DNA of 64,000 bases. Source: Planctomycetales bacterium. Lineage in GTDB: Bacteria; Planctomycetota; Planctomycetia; Isosphaerales; Isosphaeraceae. The position numbers and the translations under genes are program-made. The DNA is taken from contig DAIDHX010000125.1 in NCBI GenBank assembly GCA_027451885.1, positions 1-64,000 of the forward strand. Reading direction: 5' to 3'. The notes beneath the pieces were generated by a model. It was not told where the DNA came from and made no database searches. It saw only the letters and a list, made by a program, of their open reading frames with translations. Every line of letters begins with the position of its first letter. Position 1 is the first letter of the stretch. Positions 15,414-25,400 of this stretch are shown one piece after another.

Positions 15414-16967
15414 ATGCAAAAGCTACGAATTCTGATCCTTTATCCCGATGCTGCTGGCCTTGCGCTTCTGACATCGATGCTCAAGTCCCTGGGGCATACG
15501 ATTGAGGAAGCGCTCAACGACCGAGTCGCGGTTCGTCTGATGGAGCGGAATAACATCGACCTGGTCCTGGCCGGGGTCGATCCGCTGGAGTCGGACTCGC
15601 TTGAGATTCTGACGTACGTGCGGCGCAAGCATCGGGATACGCCGATGATTTTGCTGTTTCCGCGGCATCATCCCGAGCGTGCGAAGGAGGCGCTTCGGCT
15701 GGGCGCGATGGCGGTGCTCAAGTATCCGGTGCCGGCCGCGGAGCTCCGGGCGACGGTGCTGCAGGCGCTTGAGATGTCGAGCATGCGTGCTCGGCCTGAG
15801 CCGGAAGCCGCGGCGGCGGACGCAGCGCCCCAGGCTCGAGGATCAATTCCGGCCGGTGTGAACGAGCACGATCATCCGACGCATACCGCGATGCCCAACT
15901 GGTCGCAAGCCGCCGTGCCGGTGATGAATCACACCGCGCTTCCGCCGCTAGCGGCTGGCAAGATCGAGCAAATCACCCGTGAGCTTGGCATCCTGGGGCA
16001 AGATCCGGGCTGGAGGCAGGTGATCGACCTGGCGTTCACCATTGCCTCGACGCGTAGCTCGGTACTGATCGTCGGTGAGACCGGCACGGGCAAGTCGATG
16101 CTTGCCCGGCTGATTCACGCGATTGGCAATCCCCGGAGCCCGTTTGTCACGGTCTCGTGCCCGGAGCTCGCCGATGTGCTGCCGAACGCCGGCGAGGTTG
16201 GGGAATCTCCCCTTGAAGAAACCCAGGCTGCCACGAACGAATGGCTGGCCAAGCTGACATCCGCGCACGGCGGGACGCTGTATCTCGACGAGGTTGCCGC
16301 CTTGCCGCTCGAGCTCCAGCACAACCTGCTCAGGGAGTTGCAGTTCCGCGACTACGAGGCGACGGCGGGGCATTCGCTGCACATGGGCGAGGTGCGGTTC
16401 CTGATGTCGACGCGGGAGAATCTGCCGACCATGATCGAGCAGGGCCGCTTCCGGCAGGAGCTATATCACAGGGTGAGCGTGATCAGCCTGATGCTGCCGC
16501 CGTTGCGGCATCGCGGCACGGACGTCGAGCTGCTGGCCGAGAGCTTCCGTACCCGCTATGCGCAGGAATTCCGCAAGAACGTGATTGGCTTCACCCGCGA
16601 TGCGCTCGACGTGCTCCAGCGCCATGATTGGCCGGGCAACGTGCGTGAGCTTGAGGCGGCCATTCAGCGCGCTGTGGCGCTTTGCACCGGACCGCGGATC
16701 ACCTCCAACCACCTGGCGCCGATCATCAACCACAACCGCCAGGCCCGCGCCGCCGCCGGAGCGCCCAAGCCCCATCTCAAGATGGGTGTGCGACCCCTCA
16801 AGGAAGCGCTCGAGGAGCCCGAAAAGCGGATCATCATCCAGGCGCTCCAGGCCTTCAACTGGAATCGCCAGGAGACCGCACGCGTCCTCGATATCAACCG
16901 TACGACGCTGTACAAGAAGATGAAGAAGTACGGCCTCTTGATCGACGAGCCGATCTGGGTCAACTGA
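15414..16967 (+). CDS. NtrC-like AAA+ regulator with degenerate receiver and no GAFTGA
   Basis: A 517-aa protein built like an NtrC response regulator. Residues 1-120 have a CheY fold (RILILYPDAAGLALLTSMLKSLG, IDLVLAGVDPLESDSLEIL), but the phospho-acceptor Asp is Gly in the LVLAGV segment and only one acidic residue remains at the N-terminal DD site. The AAA+ domain spans about 185-410, with Walker A GETGTGKS, Walker B GGTLYLDEV and arginine-rich GRFRQELYHRV. The GAFTGA loop that binds sigma-54 is absent; the stretch is GESPLEETQAATNEW instead. The C-terminal Fis-type HTH is intact (WNRQETARVLDINRTTLYKKMKKYG). It probably acts as an unphosphorylated DNA-binding ATPase, perhaps independent of sigma-54. 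Confidence 0.87.
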   Translation: MQKLRILILYPDAAGLALLTSMLKSLGHTIEEALNDRVAVRLMERNNIDLVLAGVDPLESDSLEILTYVRRKHRDTPMILLFPRHHPERAKEALRLGAMAVLKYPVPAAELRATVLQALEMSSMRARPEPEAAAADAAPQARGSIPAGVNEHDHPTHTAMPNWSQAAVPVMNHTALPPLAAGKIEQITRELGILGQDPGWRQVIDLAFTIASTRSSVLIVGETGTGKSMLARLIHAIGNPRSPFVTVSCPELADVLPNAGEVGESPLEETQAATNEWLAKLTSAHGGTLYLDEVAALPLELQHNLLRELQFRDYEATAGHSLHMGEVRFLMSTRENLPTMIEQGRFRQELYHRVSVISLMLPPLRHRGTDVELLAESFRTRYAQEFRKNVIGFTRDALDVLQRHDWPGNVRELEAAIQRAVALCTGPRITSNHLAPIINHNRQARAAAGAPKPHLKMGVRPLKEALEEPEKRIIIQALQAFNWNRQETARVLDINRTTLYKKMKKYGLLIDEPIWVN

Positions 16968-17046
16968 CCGCGAGCCCGGGATCGAGACCCGGGATCCAGG
17001 TCCTTGCAGGCGCGTGCTTCCGAGCCCCGCGCGTTCTCAGGCTGCC

Positions 17047-17067
17047 GCGAACGCGGATCGCGTTCGC
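17047..17067. terminator. Perfect 9-bp hairpin between convergent genes
   Basis: GCGAACGCG, loop GAT, CGCGTTCGC lies between the stop of the regulator (16967) and the stop of the minus-strand acetolactate synthase (17088). It is symmetrical and could end transcription from both sides, but neither strand has a following T run, so it is at best a weak or factor-assisted terminator. A direct repeat of CCCGGGATC sits just upstream near 16977-16994. Confidence 0.4.
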
Positions 17068-17087
17068 AGCCCCCCTGAGCTGGCTGG

Positions 17088-18863
17088 TCAGCTCTTGATG
17101 ATGTCCCGTACCGTCATCCCGGCGGGGATCATGGGCAGCACGTGTTCCTGGTAGGGAACCAGGATGTCGAGGACGTACGGCCCGGGCGCGGCGATCATCT
17201 CCTCGAGCGCGCCACGCACTTCGGCCTTGTTGCGAATCTGCCGGGCCGCGATGCCGAATCCCTTGGCGATCGTGACAAAGTCCGGATACAGCGAGGCGGG
17301 CAGCTCGCCTTCACCCTGGCCGGTGGCCTCGGGATTGGTGATCGGGCCCAGGTAGGTATGCGCCCGGTTGCTCTTGTAGAACCGGTCTTCCCACTGCACC
17401 ACCATTCCCAGGTGCTGGTTGTTGAGGATGATCACCTTCACGGGCAGGTTTTCGCAGTGGAGGGTGGCGAGCTCCTGGATGTTCATGACGAAGCTGCCGT
17501 CGCCGTCGATGTCGACCACGAGCTTGCCAGGCGCCGCTGCCTGGGCGCCCATCGCGGCGGGCAGGCCGTAGCCCATCGAGCCCAGGCCGCCGGAGGTGAA
17601 CCACGACCGCGGATGCTTGAACTTCGACCACTGGGCGGCCCACATCTGATGCTGGCCCACGCCGGTCGTCATGATGAACTCGCCATGGGTGAGGCGGGAG
17701 AACTCCTCGAGCACATATTGTGGCATGATCACATCATCACGCTGGTCATACGTCATGGGATCGGCGGCGCGCCAGTCGTCGATTTGCCGCAGCCAGTCGC
17801 GGTAATCGCCGGGAGTGACGACGGGGTTGACGGCGTCGAGGAAGCTCTTGACGTCGCTGTTGATAGCGATGTGGGCATATTTATTTTTGTTGATTTCGGA
17901 GGCGTCGATATCGACGTGGACGATGCGGCCGTGCTTGGCGAATTCGCTGAGCTTGCCTGTGACGCGGTCGTCGAACCGCACGCCCAGGGCGAGGAGCAGG
18001 TCGGCCTCGTTGACGGCGTAGTTGGCGTAGACGGTGCCGTGCATGCCGAGCATGTCGAGCGAGAGGTAATGATCGTTGGGGATGGCGCCCAGGCCGTGGA
18101 CGGTCATGGCGACGGGGATGCCGGTTTTGGTGGCGAATTCGCGGAGAGCGAGTCCGGCGTTGGCGGAGATCACGCCGCCGCCGCAGTAGATGACCGGGCG
18201 TGAGGCCTGGGAGATGGCGGCGGCGACCTCCTGGATTTTTTCGGCGGCGGGCGGGGGTGGCAGCCGGTAGCCTGGCAGGTCCATCGCCACGTCGAAATCC
18301 GGGTTGGGGACCAGGGTGTTCTGGATGTCCTTGGGCAGGTCGATGAGCACGGGTCCTGGCCGGCCGGTGCTGGCGAGATGGAACGCCTCCTTGACGACGC
18401 GGGCGATGTCGCGCGCATTTTGCACCAGGTAGTGGTGCTTGGTGATGGCGCGGCAGACCTCGACCATGGGTGTTTCCTGGAAGGCGTCGGTGCCGATCAC
18501 GTGCGTGGCCACCTGACCGGTGATCGCAACGATGGGGACCGAATCGAGCTTGGCATCGGCCAGGCCGGTCACCAGATTGAGCGCGCCTGGGCCGGAGGTT
18601 GCCATCACGACCCCCGTCTTGCCGGAGGCGCGCGCGTAGCCCTCGGCGGCGAAGACGCCGCCTTGCTCGTGCCGTGGCAGGATCGTGCGAATCCTGTCCT
18701 TGACCCGCGTCAAAGCCTGGTGCATGGGCATGCTGGCGCCGCCGGGGTAGGCGAAGACCACCTCAACCCCGTGCCGTACAAGCGACTGGACCACCACGTC
18801 CGCCCCCGTGGTCGGCAAGGTTGCGGCCTGGGTCATCGTCCCCGCGTTTTCTTTGACAGCCAC
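17088..18863 (-). CDS. ilvB: Acetolactate synthase large (catalytic) subunit
   Basis: ThDP-dependent acetohydroxyacid synthase (591 aa) catalysing the first common step of Val/Leu/Ile synthesis. The N-terminal PYR domain has [16 protein letters not shown] and [18 protein letters not shown], which includes the catalytic Glu. The central domain carries the FAD-binding region of the family. The C-terminal domain has the ThDP/Mg motif starting DIDGDGSF and ending VIILNN. It is of full length and ends in [13 protein letters not shown]. The start is GTG 18863; the later ATG (MTQAATLP) is also plausible. No small regulatory subunit (ilvN) or ilvC is adjacent, so feedback control must be provided from elsewhere or be absent. 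Confidence 0.95.
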   Translation of the reverse strand: MAVKENAGTMTQAATLPTTGADVVVQSLVRHGVEVVFAYPGGASMPMHQALTRVKDRIRTILPRHEQGGVFAAEGYARASGKTGVVMATSGPGALNLVTGLADAKLDSVPIVAITGQVATHVIGTDAFQETPMVEVCRAITKHHYLVQNARDIARVVKEAFHLASTGRPGPVLIDLPKDIQNTLVPNPDFDVAMDLPGYRLPPPPAAEKIQEVAAAISQASRPVIYCGGGVISANAGLALREFATKTGIPVAMTVHGLGAIPNDHYLSLDMLGMHGTVYANYAVNEADLLLALGVRFDDRVTGKLSEFAKHGRIVHVDIDASEINKNKYAHIAINSDVKSFLDAVNPVVTPGDYRDWLRQIDDWRAADPMTYDQRDDVIMPQYVLEEFSRLTHGEFIMTTGVGQHQMWAAQWSKFKHPRSWFTSGGLGSMGYGLPAAMGAQAAAPGKLVVDIDGDGSFVMNIQELATLHCENLPVKVIILNNQHLGMVVQWEDRFYKSNRAHTYLGPITNPEATGQGEGELPASLYPDFVTIAKGFGIAARQIRNKAEVRGALEEMIAAPGPYVLDILVPYQEHVLPMIPAGMTVRDIIKS

Positions 18864-19196
18864 TAGAACGCCCCTCTGTATCGTGCTCTCGATCCAAACA
18901 AATGGGATCTCTGCCTATCCCACCGTGCAATGAGATTTTAACCCGCGGAACCGCGATTCAACAATCCAACCCACGGCTGGGACCAATTCATCCCCAGCTT
19001 AGAGCGCATCGGCCCGGACTCGGTTCGCGCGGGAGTCCGGCCGGTGGAATCCCGCGGCCAGGGCCGTTTCCCCGTCTGCCCCAGATACGCGGGCACGACC
19101 TCCTTGCGTTGCCCGGTGGAAGGATCGACGATCATGAGAAGCGCAAAGGTGCGCTTTTGCAACGTTTCGCGGGATGAGTGAACGAGGAGAACCAGG
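18864..19196. other. Divergent intergenic region, no gene assigned
   Basis: Separates acetolactate synthase (minus) from a membrane protein (plus). A short hairpin AAGCGCA/TGCGCTT sits at 19139-19156, and a 15-codon open frame starts at ATG 19135 (MRSAKVRFCNVSRDE) just before the ribosome site of the next gene. A 65-codon minus-strand frame across the region lacks a ribosome site. I see no convincing leader-peptide attenuator for the branched-chain gene. Confidence 0.4.
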
Positions 19197-19772
19197 ATGG
19201 GCTGCATGAATCTTGCTGCCCGGGCGGCGGGGGCGCACGTGAAGCGGACCAGGGCCGCGCACCCCTCCGAATCGCGCACGCCCGCGGCCGTGGAAACGCC
19301 CACCGAATCCGCACCCGTGGCGGATACCATCAAGGAGCTCGTCGAGTTCATTCCCACCGAGGCGATCACCCTCTTCTGGCTGGGAGTTCCCGCGACCAGG
19401 ACGCTCTCGAGTCTCATCTGGAGCAAGCCCGTTCAGCCCAACTTCCTCGATTATGCCGTGCTTTTGGGGCTTGTCGGCTTCACTCCCGCGCTTGTCATCC
19501 TCAGCTTCCTGAGCTCACTCTCGCGTCAGCATGTCGACTGGCCCGAGTGGCGGCGCTGGCCCTGGTGGAAGGCACTGGCCGCCTGCATCGCGTTTGGTGT
19601 GTGGGCCTTTGCCGTTCCTGGCAATCCGTTTATCACCAATCCTGCGATTCTGGTCGTGATCTGGCCGGGCGCGGCCTTCGTCTCGACCTTGCTGGGATTG
19701 CTCGACCCCATCGTTGTCGATCGCGCCAATCGAAAGGCGCTGGGTGCGCCCGGCGGCGGACCAACATCTTGA
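19197..19772 (+). CDS. Four-helix integral membrane protein, unknown function
   Basis: A 191-aa protein with a 40-residue polar, Arg/Ala/Pro-rich N-terminus and then four hydrophobic segments: about 50-70 (FIPTEAITLFWLGVPA), 85-108 (YAVLLGLVGFTPALVILSFL), 128-145 (ALAACIAFGVWAFAV) and 150-172 (AILVVIWPGAAFVSTLLGLL). The VEFIPTEAITLFW segment is reminiscent of small membrane proteins of unknown function in planctomycetes and cyanobacteria. GAGGAGAA lies about 6 nt upstream of the ATG. Its end overlaps the -35 of the next gene's promoter candidate. The function is not recognised. Confidence 0.7.
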   Translation: MGCMNLAARAAGAHVKRTRAAHPSESRTPAAVETPTESAPVADTIKELVEFIPTEAITLFWLGVPATRTLSSLIWSKPVQPNFLDYAVLLGLVGFTPALVILSFLSSLSRQHVDWPEWRRWPWWKALAACIAFGVWAFAVPGNPFITNPAILVVIWPGAAFVSTLLGLLDPIVVDRANRKALGAPGGGPTS

Positions 19773-19797
19773 ATTCCAGGAAGGATTAGTTTACTAT
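19769..19797 (+). promoter_or_regulatory. Sigma-70-type promoter for the SQR-like gene
   Basis: TTGAAT at 19769-19774, 17-nt spacer, TACTAT at 19792-19797, in a locally AT-rich stretch. A start about 7 nt later would leave a leader of about 40 nt before the ATG at 19845, which has GGAGG 7-8 nt upstream. The -35 overlaps the stop of the preceding gene. Confidence 0.5.
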
Positions 19798-19844
19798 TTA
19801 GTTATATAGGTGAGGCGAGGCCCGGATCAAACTGGAGGTGTGTC

Positions 19845-21131
19845 ATGGAATCGCGAGATGGCAAGCACATCGTGATTCTGGGTGGCAGTTTTGCGGGTTT
19901 GTCGGCGGCGTACGAGCTCAAGCGGGAGCTTGGGGATCGGCACAAGGTGACCGTGATCGACAAGAACGGTCGGTTTGTGTTTATTCCGTCGCTGATCTGG
20001 GTGCCGTTTGGGTGGCGGACGCCGGAGCAGATTTCGTTTGCGCTGGAGCCGTCGCTGTCGAGGAAGGGGATCGACTTTGTGCAGGCGGCGGCGGAGCGGA
20101 TCGATCCCGAGCGCAGGGTGGTGGTGCTTGATGAGCCTGGGCAGCCGGGCAAGACGCGGGAGGTGGCGTACGACTACCTGATGGTGGCGACGGGGCCGCA
20201 CGTGGATTTTGCGTCGGTGCCGGGGCTGGGCCCGCATGGCGGCTACACCCAGAGCATTTGCACGGCGGAGCACGCAATGGCGGCGGGCGCGGCGTGGCGT
20301 GAGTTTTTGCGTGATCCTGGTCCGATCCTGGTGGGTGCGTCGCAGGGCGCGGCCTGCTTTGGCGCGGCGTATGAATTTGTGTTCAATCTGGAATATGCGC
20401 TGCGCAAGGCGGGAGTGCGTGAGAAGGCTCAGGTGACTTACGTGACGGCGGAGCCGTTCGCGGGGCATTTCGGGATCGGCGGGCTGACGCATGCACAGAA
20501 GTTGACCGAGTGGTTCTTCCGCCATGTGCGGATCGACTGGGTGACCGACTCGGTGATGGAGCAGGTCACGCCCGGGACGCTTCATTTGAAGCAAGGGACG
20601 CTGCACCGGGCGAGCGGCGGCGCGGAGGAGAGCCTCGCCGGCAAGACGTTGCCGTTCAAGTATGCGATGATCATTCCCTCGTTTCTGGGCGTCGAGGCCG
20701 TGCGCAAGTCGGGCCTGGGCAACGAGCGCGGGTTCGTCAAGGTGGACGACTACTTCCGCCATGAGACGTACGAGAACATCTACGCGGCCGGCGTGAGCGT
20801 GGCCGTTGCTCCCCCTGCGCCTTGCCCGGCCGGCTGTGCGGTGCCGAAGACCGGCTACATCAGCGAGGTGATGGCCAGGTACGCGGCGAAGAACATCGCG
20901 GCGAGCATTGAGGGCAAGCCTCTCACGGCCAAGCCGACCACCGACATCGACGCCAAGTGCTTGCTCGACGCGGGCAACCAGGGAATCATCATGTACACGG
21001 ACAGGATTTACGCGCCCAAGGAGCGGAAGTGGCAGCTCATGATTCCGGGTCCCTGGGGCCACTGGTCGAAGATCGCCTTTGAGAAGTACTTCATCTGGAA
21101 GATGCGCACGGGCCGGGTGCAGTTGCCATAA
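19845..21131 (+). CDS. Sulfide:quinone reductase-like FAD oxidoreductase
   Basis: A 428-aa two-dinucleotide-binding-domain flavoprotein. The FAD-binding Rossmann motif is at residues 9-20 (VILGGSFAGLSAA), the ATG motif is VATGPHVDF near 114-122, and a late IYAAGVSVAVAP segment near 312-322 binds the flavin. The C-terminus has the SQR-typical amphipathic end (KIAFEKYFIWKMRTG), which anchors these enzymes on the membrane at the quinone. Cysteines stand at about 139, 171, 327, 331 and 372. C171 in GAACFGAA and C327/C331 in CPAGC are placed like the redox pair of sulfide:quinone reductases, so sulfide or polysulfide oxidation is the best guess. Related NDH-2-type NADH dehydrogenases lack these cysteines. 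The SDR gene follows 42 nt later. Confidence 0.8.
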   Translation: MESRDGKHIVILGGSFAGLSAAYELKRELGDRHKVTVIDKNGRFVFIPSLIWVPFGWRTPEQISFALEPSLSRKGIDFVQAAAERIDPERRVVVLDEPGQPGKTREVAYDYLMVATGPHVDFASVPGLGPHGGYTQSICTAEHAMAAGAAWREFLRDPGPILVGASQGAACFGAAYEFVFNLEYALRKAGVREKAQVTYVTAEPFAGHFGIGGLTHAQKLTEWFFRHVRIDWVTDSVMEQVTPGTLHLKQGTLHRASGGAEESLAGKTLPFKYAMIIPSFLGVEAVRKSGLGNERGFVKVDDYFRHETYENIYAAGVSVAVAPPAPCPAGCAVPKTGYISEVMARYAAKNIAASIEGKPLTAKPTTDIDAKCLLDAGNQGIIMYTDRIYAPKERKWQLMIPGPWGHWSKIAFEKYFIWKMRTGRVQLP

Positions 21132-21173
21132 CGCAAGGGCGGGCCGGGCGCTCTCGCGGAGGGCGCCTGGGTC

Positions 21174-21992
21174 ATGAACATGCTCCGGACGGCTGTTGTC
21201 ACGGGTGCCTCGGCCGGTATCGGCCGCGAGCTGGTGCGGATTCTCGTCCGTGAGCGGGGCATGACCGTGCTCGCCACGGCGAGGCGGGAGGATCGCTTAA
21301 CTTCGCTTGCGGCGGAGCTCCCCGCGGGGCGCGTGCAAGTGCTGGCGGGAGACATCGCCTGCCCCTTGTTTCGCGACCGGCTCTGGAATCACGCCGAGCG
21401 CGTGCTCGGCGGGGTTGACTGCCTGTTCAATAACGCCGGCGTGGGCGATTACGGTGTGCTGGTGGATCAGGATCCGGCGGTCATCGACCAGGAAATCGCG
21501 GTCAATTTGACCGCGGTTGTGGATCTCACGCGCAGGGCGGTGGGGCACATGCGGCTGCGAGGCGGCGGGCAGGTGGTTCAGGTGTCGTCGGTGCTGGGGT
21601 TCATGGGCATCCCGGGCGCGGCGGTTTACGCCGCGACCAAGCACGCTGTCAACGGTCTGACGAGCAGCTTGCAATACGAGCTGCACGGCACGGGCGTGCG
21701 GGTGTGGGCCGCGTGCCCGGGCCGCACGGAGAGCGAGTTTCGCGCCTCCGCGCTCGGGAGCAAGGGGAATCCGGCGGACCTGCCGCGCGGGGAGCCGGCC
21801 GAGCGCGTGGCCCGCGCCATCGTGCGCCAGCTCGACGGCCGCAAGGTGCTTTTCATGCCCACCGCGAAGGCCTGGCTGACGGTGGTCCTCGCGCGCAGGT
21901 TCCCTGAGCTGCTGGACTGGATCATGGCGCGGTGGGCGCCAGGCTCGCACCTGCATGTTATTGTTCAAACGAAGCAGAACACGAACATGTGA
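21174..21992 (+). CDS. Short-chain dehydrogenase/reductase
   Basis: Classical SDR of 272 residues. NAD(P)-binding TGASAGIG is at residues 10-17, CLFNNAGVG near 83-91, catalytic Ser in VVQVSSVLG near 140, and the Tyr-Lys pair in YAATKHAV near 155-159. An Arg-rich stretch (TARREDRL) follows the second beta-strand and favours NADP(H). The C-terminus is longer than the core fold, with a hydrophobic segment (LLDWIMARWAPGSHLHVIV) that could touch the membrane. The substrate cannot be read from the sequence. The stop lies within a 28-nt tandem repeat, so the final residues are encoded by the first repeat copy. Confidence 0.87.
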   Translation: MNMLRTAVVTGASAGIGRELVRILVRERGMTVLATARREDRLTSLAAELPAGRVQVLAGDIACPLFRDRLWNHAERVLGGVDCLFNNAGVGDYGVLVDQDPAVIDQEIAVNLTAVVDLTRRAVGHMRLRGGGQVVQVSSVLGFMGIPGAAVYAATKHAVNGLTSSLQYELHGTGVRVWAACPGRTESEFRASALGSKGNPADLPRGEPAERVARAIVRQLDGRKVLFMPTAKAWLTVVLARRFPELLDWIMARWAPGSHLHVIVQTKQNTNM

Positions 21993-22040
21993 AGGTTTTA
22001 AGAAGCGTGCCGGCATGTGAAGGTTTTGCGAAGCGTGCCG
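21986..22040 (+). repeat. Two tandem 28-nt repeats at the SDR stop codon
   Basis: CATGTGAAGGTTTT followed by AAGAAGCGTGCCGG or GCGAAGCGTGCCGA occurs twice head to tail (from 21986 and from 22014). The two copies differ at a few positions. The first copy holds the TGA stop of the SDR gene. The origin is probably local slippage or duplication; no array beyond two units. Confidence 0.8.
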
Positions 22041-22059
22041 AATAAAACGGTCGAGGCAA

Positions 22060-22098
22060 TGACAACCCCTTGTCAGGCGATTCGAAGGGGAGTATGAT
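22060..22098 (+). promoter_or_regulatory. Sigma-70-type promoter with palindrome over the -35
   Basis: TTGTCA at 22070-22075, 17-nt spacer, TATGAT at 22093-22098: close to consensus. The -35 is the right arm of a perfect palindrome TGACAA-CCCC-TTGTCA (22060-22075), so a repressor bound there would block polymerase. It is about 370 nt upstream of the ATG of the giant secreted protein, the only gene it can serve on this strand. Confidence 0.65.
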
Positions 22099-22104
22099 AA
22101 AACA

Positions 22105-22467
22105 AGCCTGGGATGGCGACTGAATCATCACCTGAGTTCCGCACACACTGGACGAGTGCGGCCCTTCGGCTCGAGTGCTTGCCTGCGTCGCGACTGGCGT
22201 GGAAGCAAGCACCTTCACACGGCAACGAATGCCGATTCTTTGTGGGTATGGTGCCCCGGACGTTCTGATCCATAAGCACCCGAGTAAGACCCCACGCAAG
22301 AACATCTGGTGTAACCTCCTGCCGCTCCTGCGAGTGGTGATGGGAGGGTCGTGCATTCAGGGCAGCGATCGATCCCTGAACGGGCATTGAGCCTGTTGCG
22401 AGGGAGGATCGGGGTCCGCGCATCGCACCCAGACGCGCGAAGTGTGCGTGGCCAAGGAGTTCGAGCC
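22105..22467 (+). other. Long 5' leader of the giant secreted protein, with hairpin
   Basis: About 360 nt between the promoter and the ATG at 22468, with no convincing gene. It contains a perfect 8-bp stem GTGCTTGC (22175-22182) / GCAAGCAC (22205-22212) with a 22-nt loop, and ends in the ribosome site AAGGAG at 22454-22459. The length and structure suggest post-transcriptional control; I recognise no known riboswitch class. Confidence 0.4.
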
Positions 22468-25400
22468 ATGTCAACGATTACAACAACGCACCCGCGGTTC
22501 CATGCAGCCGATCGCCGGGCGTCTCGGAGGCGGTCGCCGCGGCCCGCCACGCTGGAGATGCTGGAAGTTCGCAGTCTTTTATCCTCGATCGTGGGCCAGG
22601 TGATCAACGATCTCAATGGCAATGCGGTTCGGGATCTCGGTGAGTCGGGAATCCCGGGAGTCACGGTCGCGCTTTCCTCGTTTGACGCCAGTACCGGCGT
22701 CTCGACGCAGATCGCCACGACAACCACGGATTCGGGCGGAGTTTACGACTTCAACAACCTGGGGGCGGGCACATACCTTGTCAGCGAGCCGACGTCGTCG
22801 GGCGTGATGCAGACGTTCCCGGCGTCGGAGCACGCTGCGCAGTCTTACCTGGTTCAGCTTGGCGCGGGGAATCAGGTGGCGGGGGGAACGTTGTCCGCGC
22901 CTTTGACAACTCCCGCGGATAACTGGCTCGCCTCGCTGCCGGCTTCGACGTACAGCTTCCCGCTGGCGGGGGACTTCATGTTCCAGTTTGGCCCCAGCGG
23001 CGTGGCGCCCTCGCGCGTCTTCTTCACCGGTGAGGCCCAGGTGCAGACCCAGGCTCCCGTCGTCACGACCACGACCAAGGGGGATGGCGGCACCAGCACT
23101 GCCATCAGCGTCAATGCCACGATGACGAGCTTGCAGCTTGTGGGCACGATCCAGAGCGACCAGCACGGCCAGGGCTATCTGGGGCTCATCACCATGACGC
23201 TCACGGCGCCATCGCCCGGTCTCTTGACCAGCCGTAGCGATAGCACAACGCTGGTTGACAGCAGCTTCGACGTGAGCGCGACCATCCAGATTCCGGACGC
23301 GTTCGGCACGCCCACGGTGCTGCATACATCGGTTCCGATGGATTTTCTTGCCAAGGAGATCAGCCAGTTCCCGGCCTTCGGCGGGACCTACGCCCAGAAT
23401 GGAACCCAGCCGCCGATTCCGCTGGTTGATGCGAACAACCAGCAGCAGGGGCAGCTCTATTTTGGGTCTCTGTGGCCAATGCCCGGTTACGACTTTGGGA
23501 ACTTCACGGCCGCCACGATCCAGGGGCAGGCCTTCATTCAGAATTCGGACGGCAGCATCACGCCGCTTGTGAATCAGCCGATCGTCATTCAGCAGACTGC
23601 CGAGACGGCGGGCCCGACCAGTGAGGGGAGCGGCCAAGGGGGCGGCAATGGAGCGAGCGGACCTCCGGCGGGATTCGGCCCCGCGCCCACGCAGCCGGTG
23701 ACCTACTACACCGATGCGAATGGGAATTACACGATCAAGGGTCTTGGACCCGGAACGTACACGCTCGAGCAGCCGGTCGGCTCGCCGCTCACGCTTGTCA
23801 ACCCGAGCGGCTCCGGCATCCAGGGCTATACCATCACGACGCTGGACAGCGGCGCGGTTCTGACGGAAAACTTCACGAACACGTTCACGGCGGGGCTGGT
23901 CAACCAGAGCACCGCGCAGAACTATCCCACGGCCTCGCAGACCATTGTGCCGAATCTGCACATTGGGGCCACGGAGTTCGCGAACGCGCCCGGCCAGGCT
24001 TACCTCAACGACGGCGTGACCTTCGGCGCAGCACTTGTGCCGGGAACGACCGTCCCGTTGACGATCACGACCGTGGTTCCCCAGGGTGAAACCGCGTACC
24101 TGAGCGGCTGGCTTGATGGAAACGGCAACGGTACGTTCACTCCGGCGGACGCGATCCAGATCACGGGCAATCCCAGCGCGACGTCGCTCCAGGACTACGC
24201 CGTGAGCGGCGGCCTGCAGACGCTGACCTTCAACATGGTCGTGCCGGCGGGGCTCACGCTGCCGCCGAGCGGCACGCTGGCAACCTTTGCCCGCTTCCGG
24301 CTCACAACCGAGACTGGCGTGGGCCCCGCCGATGCCCCAGGGCAATCCCCGCCCTACGACGGCGAAGTTCAAGATATGCCGGTCACCATCTATGCCCCGT
24401 CGCAGTTGGGGATCATCAACGGGCAAACGTTCGTGGATGTGAACGGCAACGGCGCGATGGATCCTGGCGAGCCCGGGCAGGACGGCTGGAGCGTGGCGCT
24501 TGTCAACCTGAACAACGGCCAGACCGTGGCCACGCAGACCTCTGGGGCGGTGAGCGTCGACCTGGGCGGCGGGAATGTCGTGACCGAGCATGGGATCTAC
24601 CAGTTCACGAACGTGATCCCAGGGAATTACGAGGTCGTGGCAACGCCGCCGGCAGCCTTGCCGGCCGGAGCAACGTCCGTGATCGTGACGGCGCCTGGCA
24701 CCGAAACCCCAGGTCAGTCGATCTACCAGATCAACGTCGCGCCCGGTGAGGTGGTTGGCCAGATGCCTTACGGAACCACCCCCGTGATCCCGGGATCGCT
24801 TGGCGGCGTCACCCCCGGAACGGATTCGGTCTTCACGCTCGGCCAGTTCCTGATCACCCAGGGAGGCGGCGGCCATGCCGGCAGCTCGGGCGGTTCCAGC
24901 GGGTCGGGAACACAGGGCGGGTCCGGCGGCAATCAGCCGATCCAGCTCTCCGTGGTGGGCTATACCAGCATCTACCATGGCACGATCACGCAGGGAGGCG
25001 TGTTGCCCGCCGAGATCACCGGGCTCCAGCTCAAGGGGCTCGCGGTCTCGGAGAGCACCGAGGGAGGTCCGGCGACGGTCCAGGGACCGGTCACGGTGAC
25101 GCTCGGGTTGTTCCCGTCGACAGGGACGATCGGCCCATCCGGCCAGTCGTCGGGCGAGACGGCGAGCACGACCGCCAATTTCTCGCTTTACATGAGCTTC
25201 GATCTCACCGCGCTTGGCGACGGCGTGGTGATCAACACCCGGCCGGTCAACGTGAGCGGCTCGGTGCTGCAGATTCCGATGGTCGAGACGCTGCTCAATC
25301 GCAGCGGCGGCGGTTCCCCCGTGCCACTCCGCGATGCCTCGACCGGCCTCGAACCCCTGAGCCTGGTCACGGCCTCGCTGACGACCATGTTCGGCCTCGG

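Noticed and set aside
18938-19135. Minus-strand 65-codon frame beginning MIVDPSTGQRKEVVPAYLG
   Set aside because: It has a protein-like start, but there is no ribosome site and the tail has no recognisable fold. It could be a small real gene; support is too thin.
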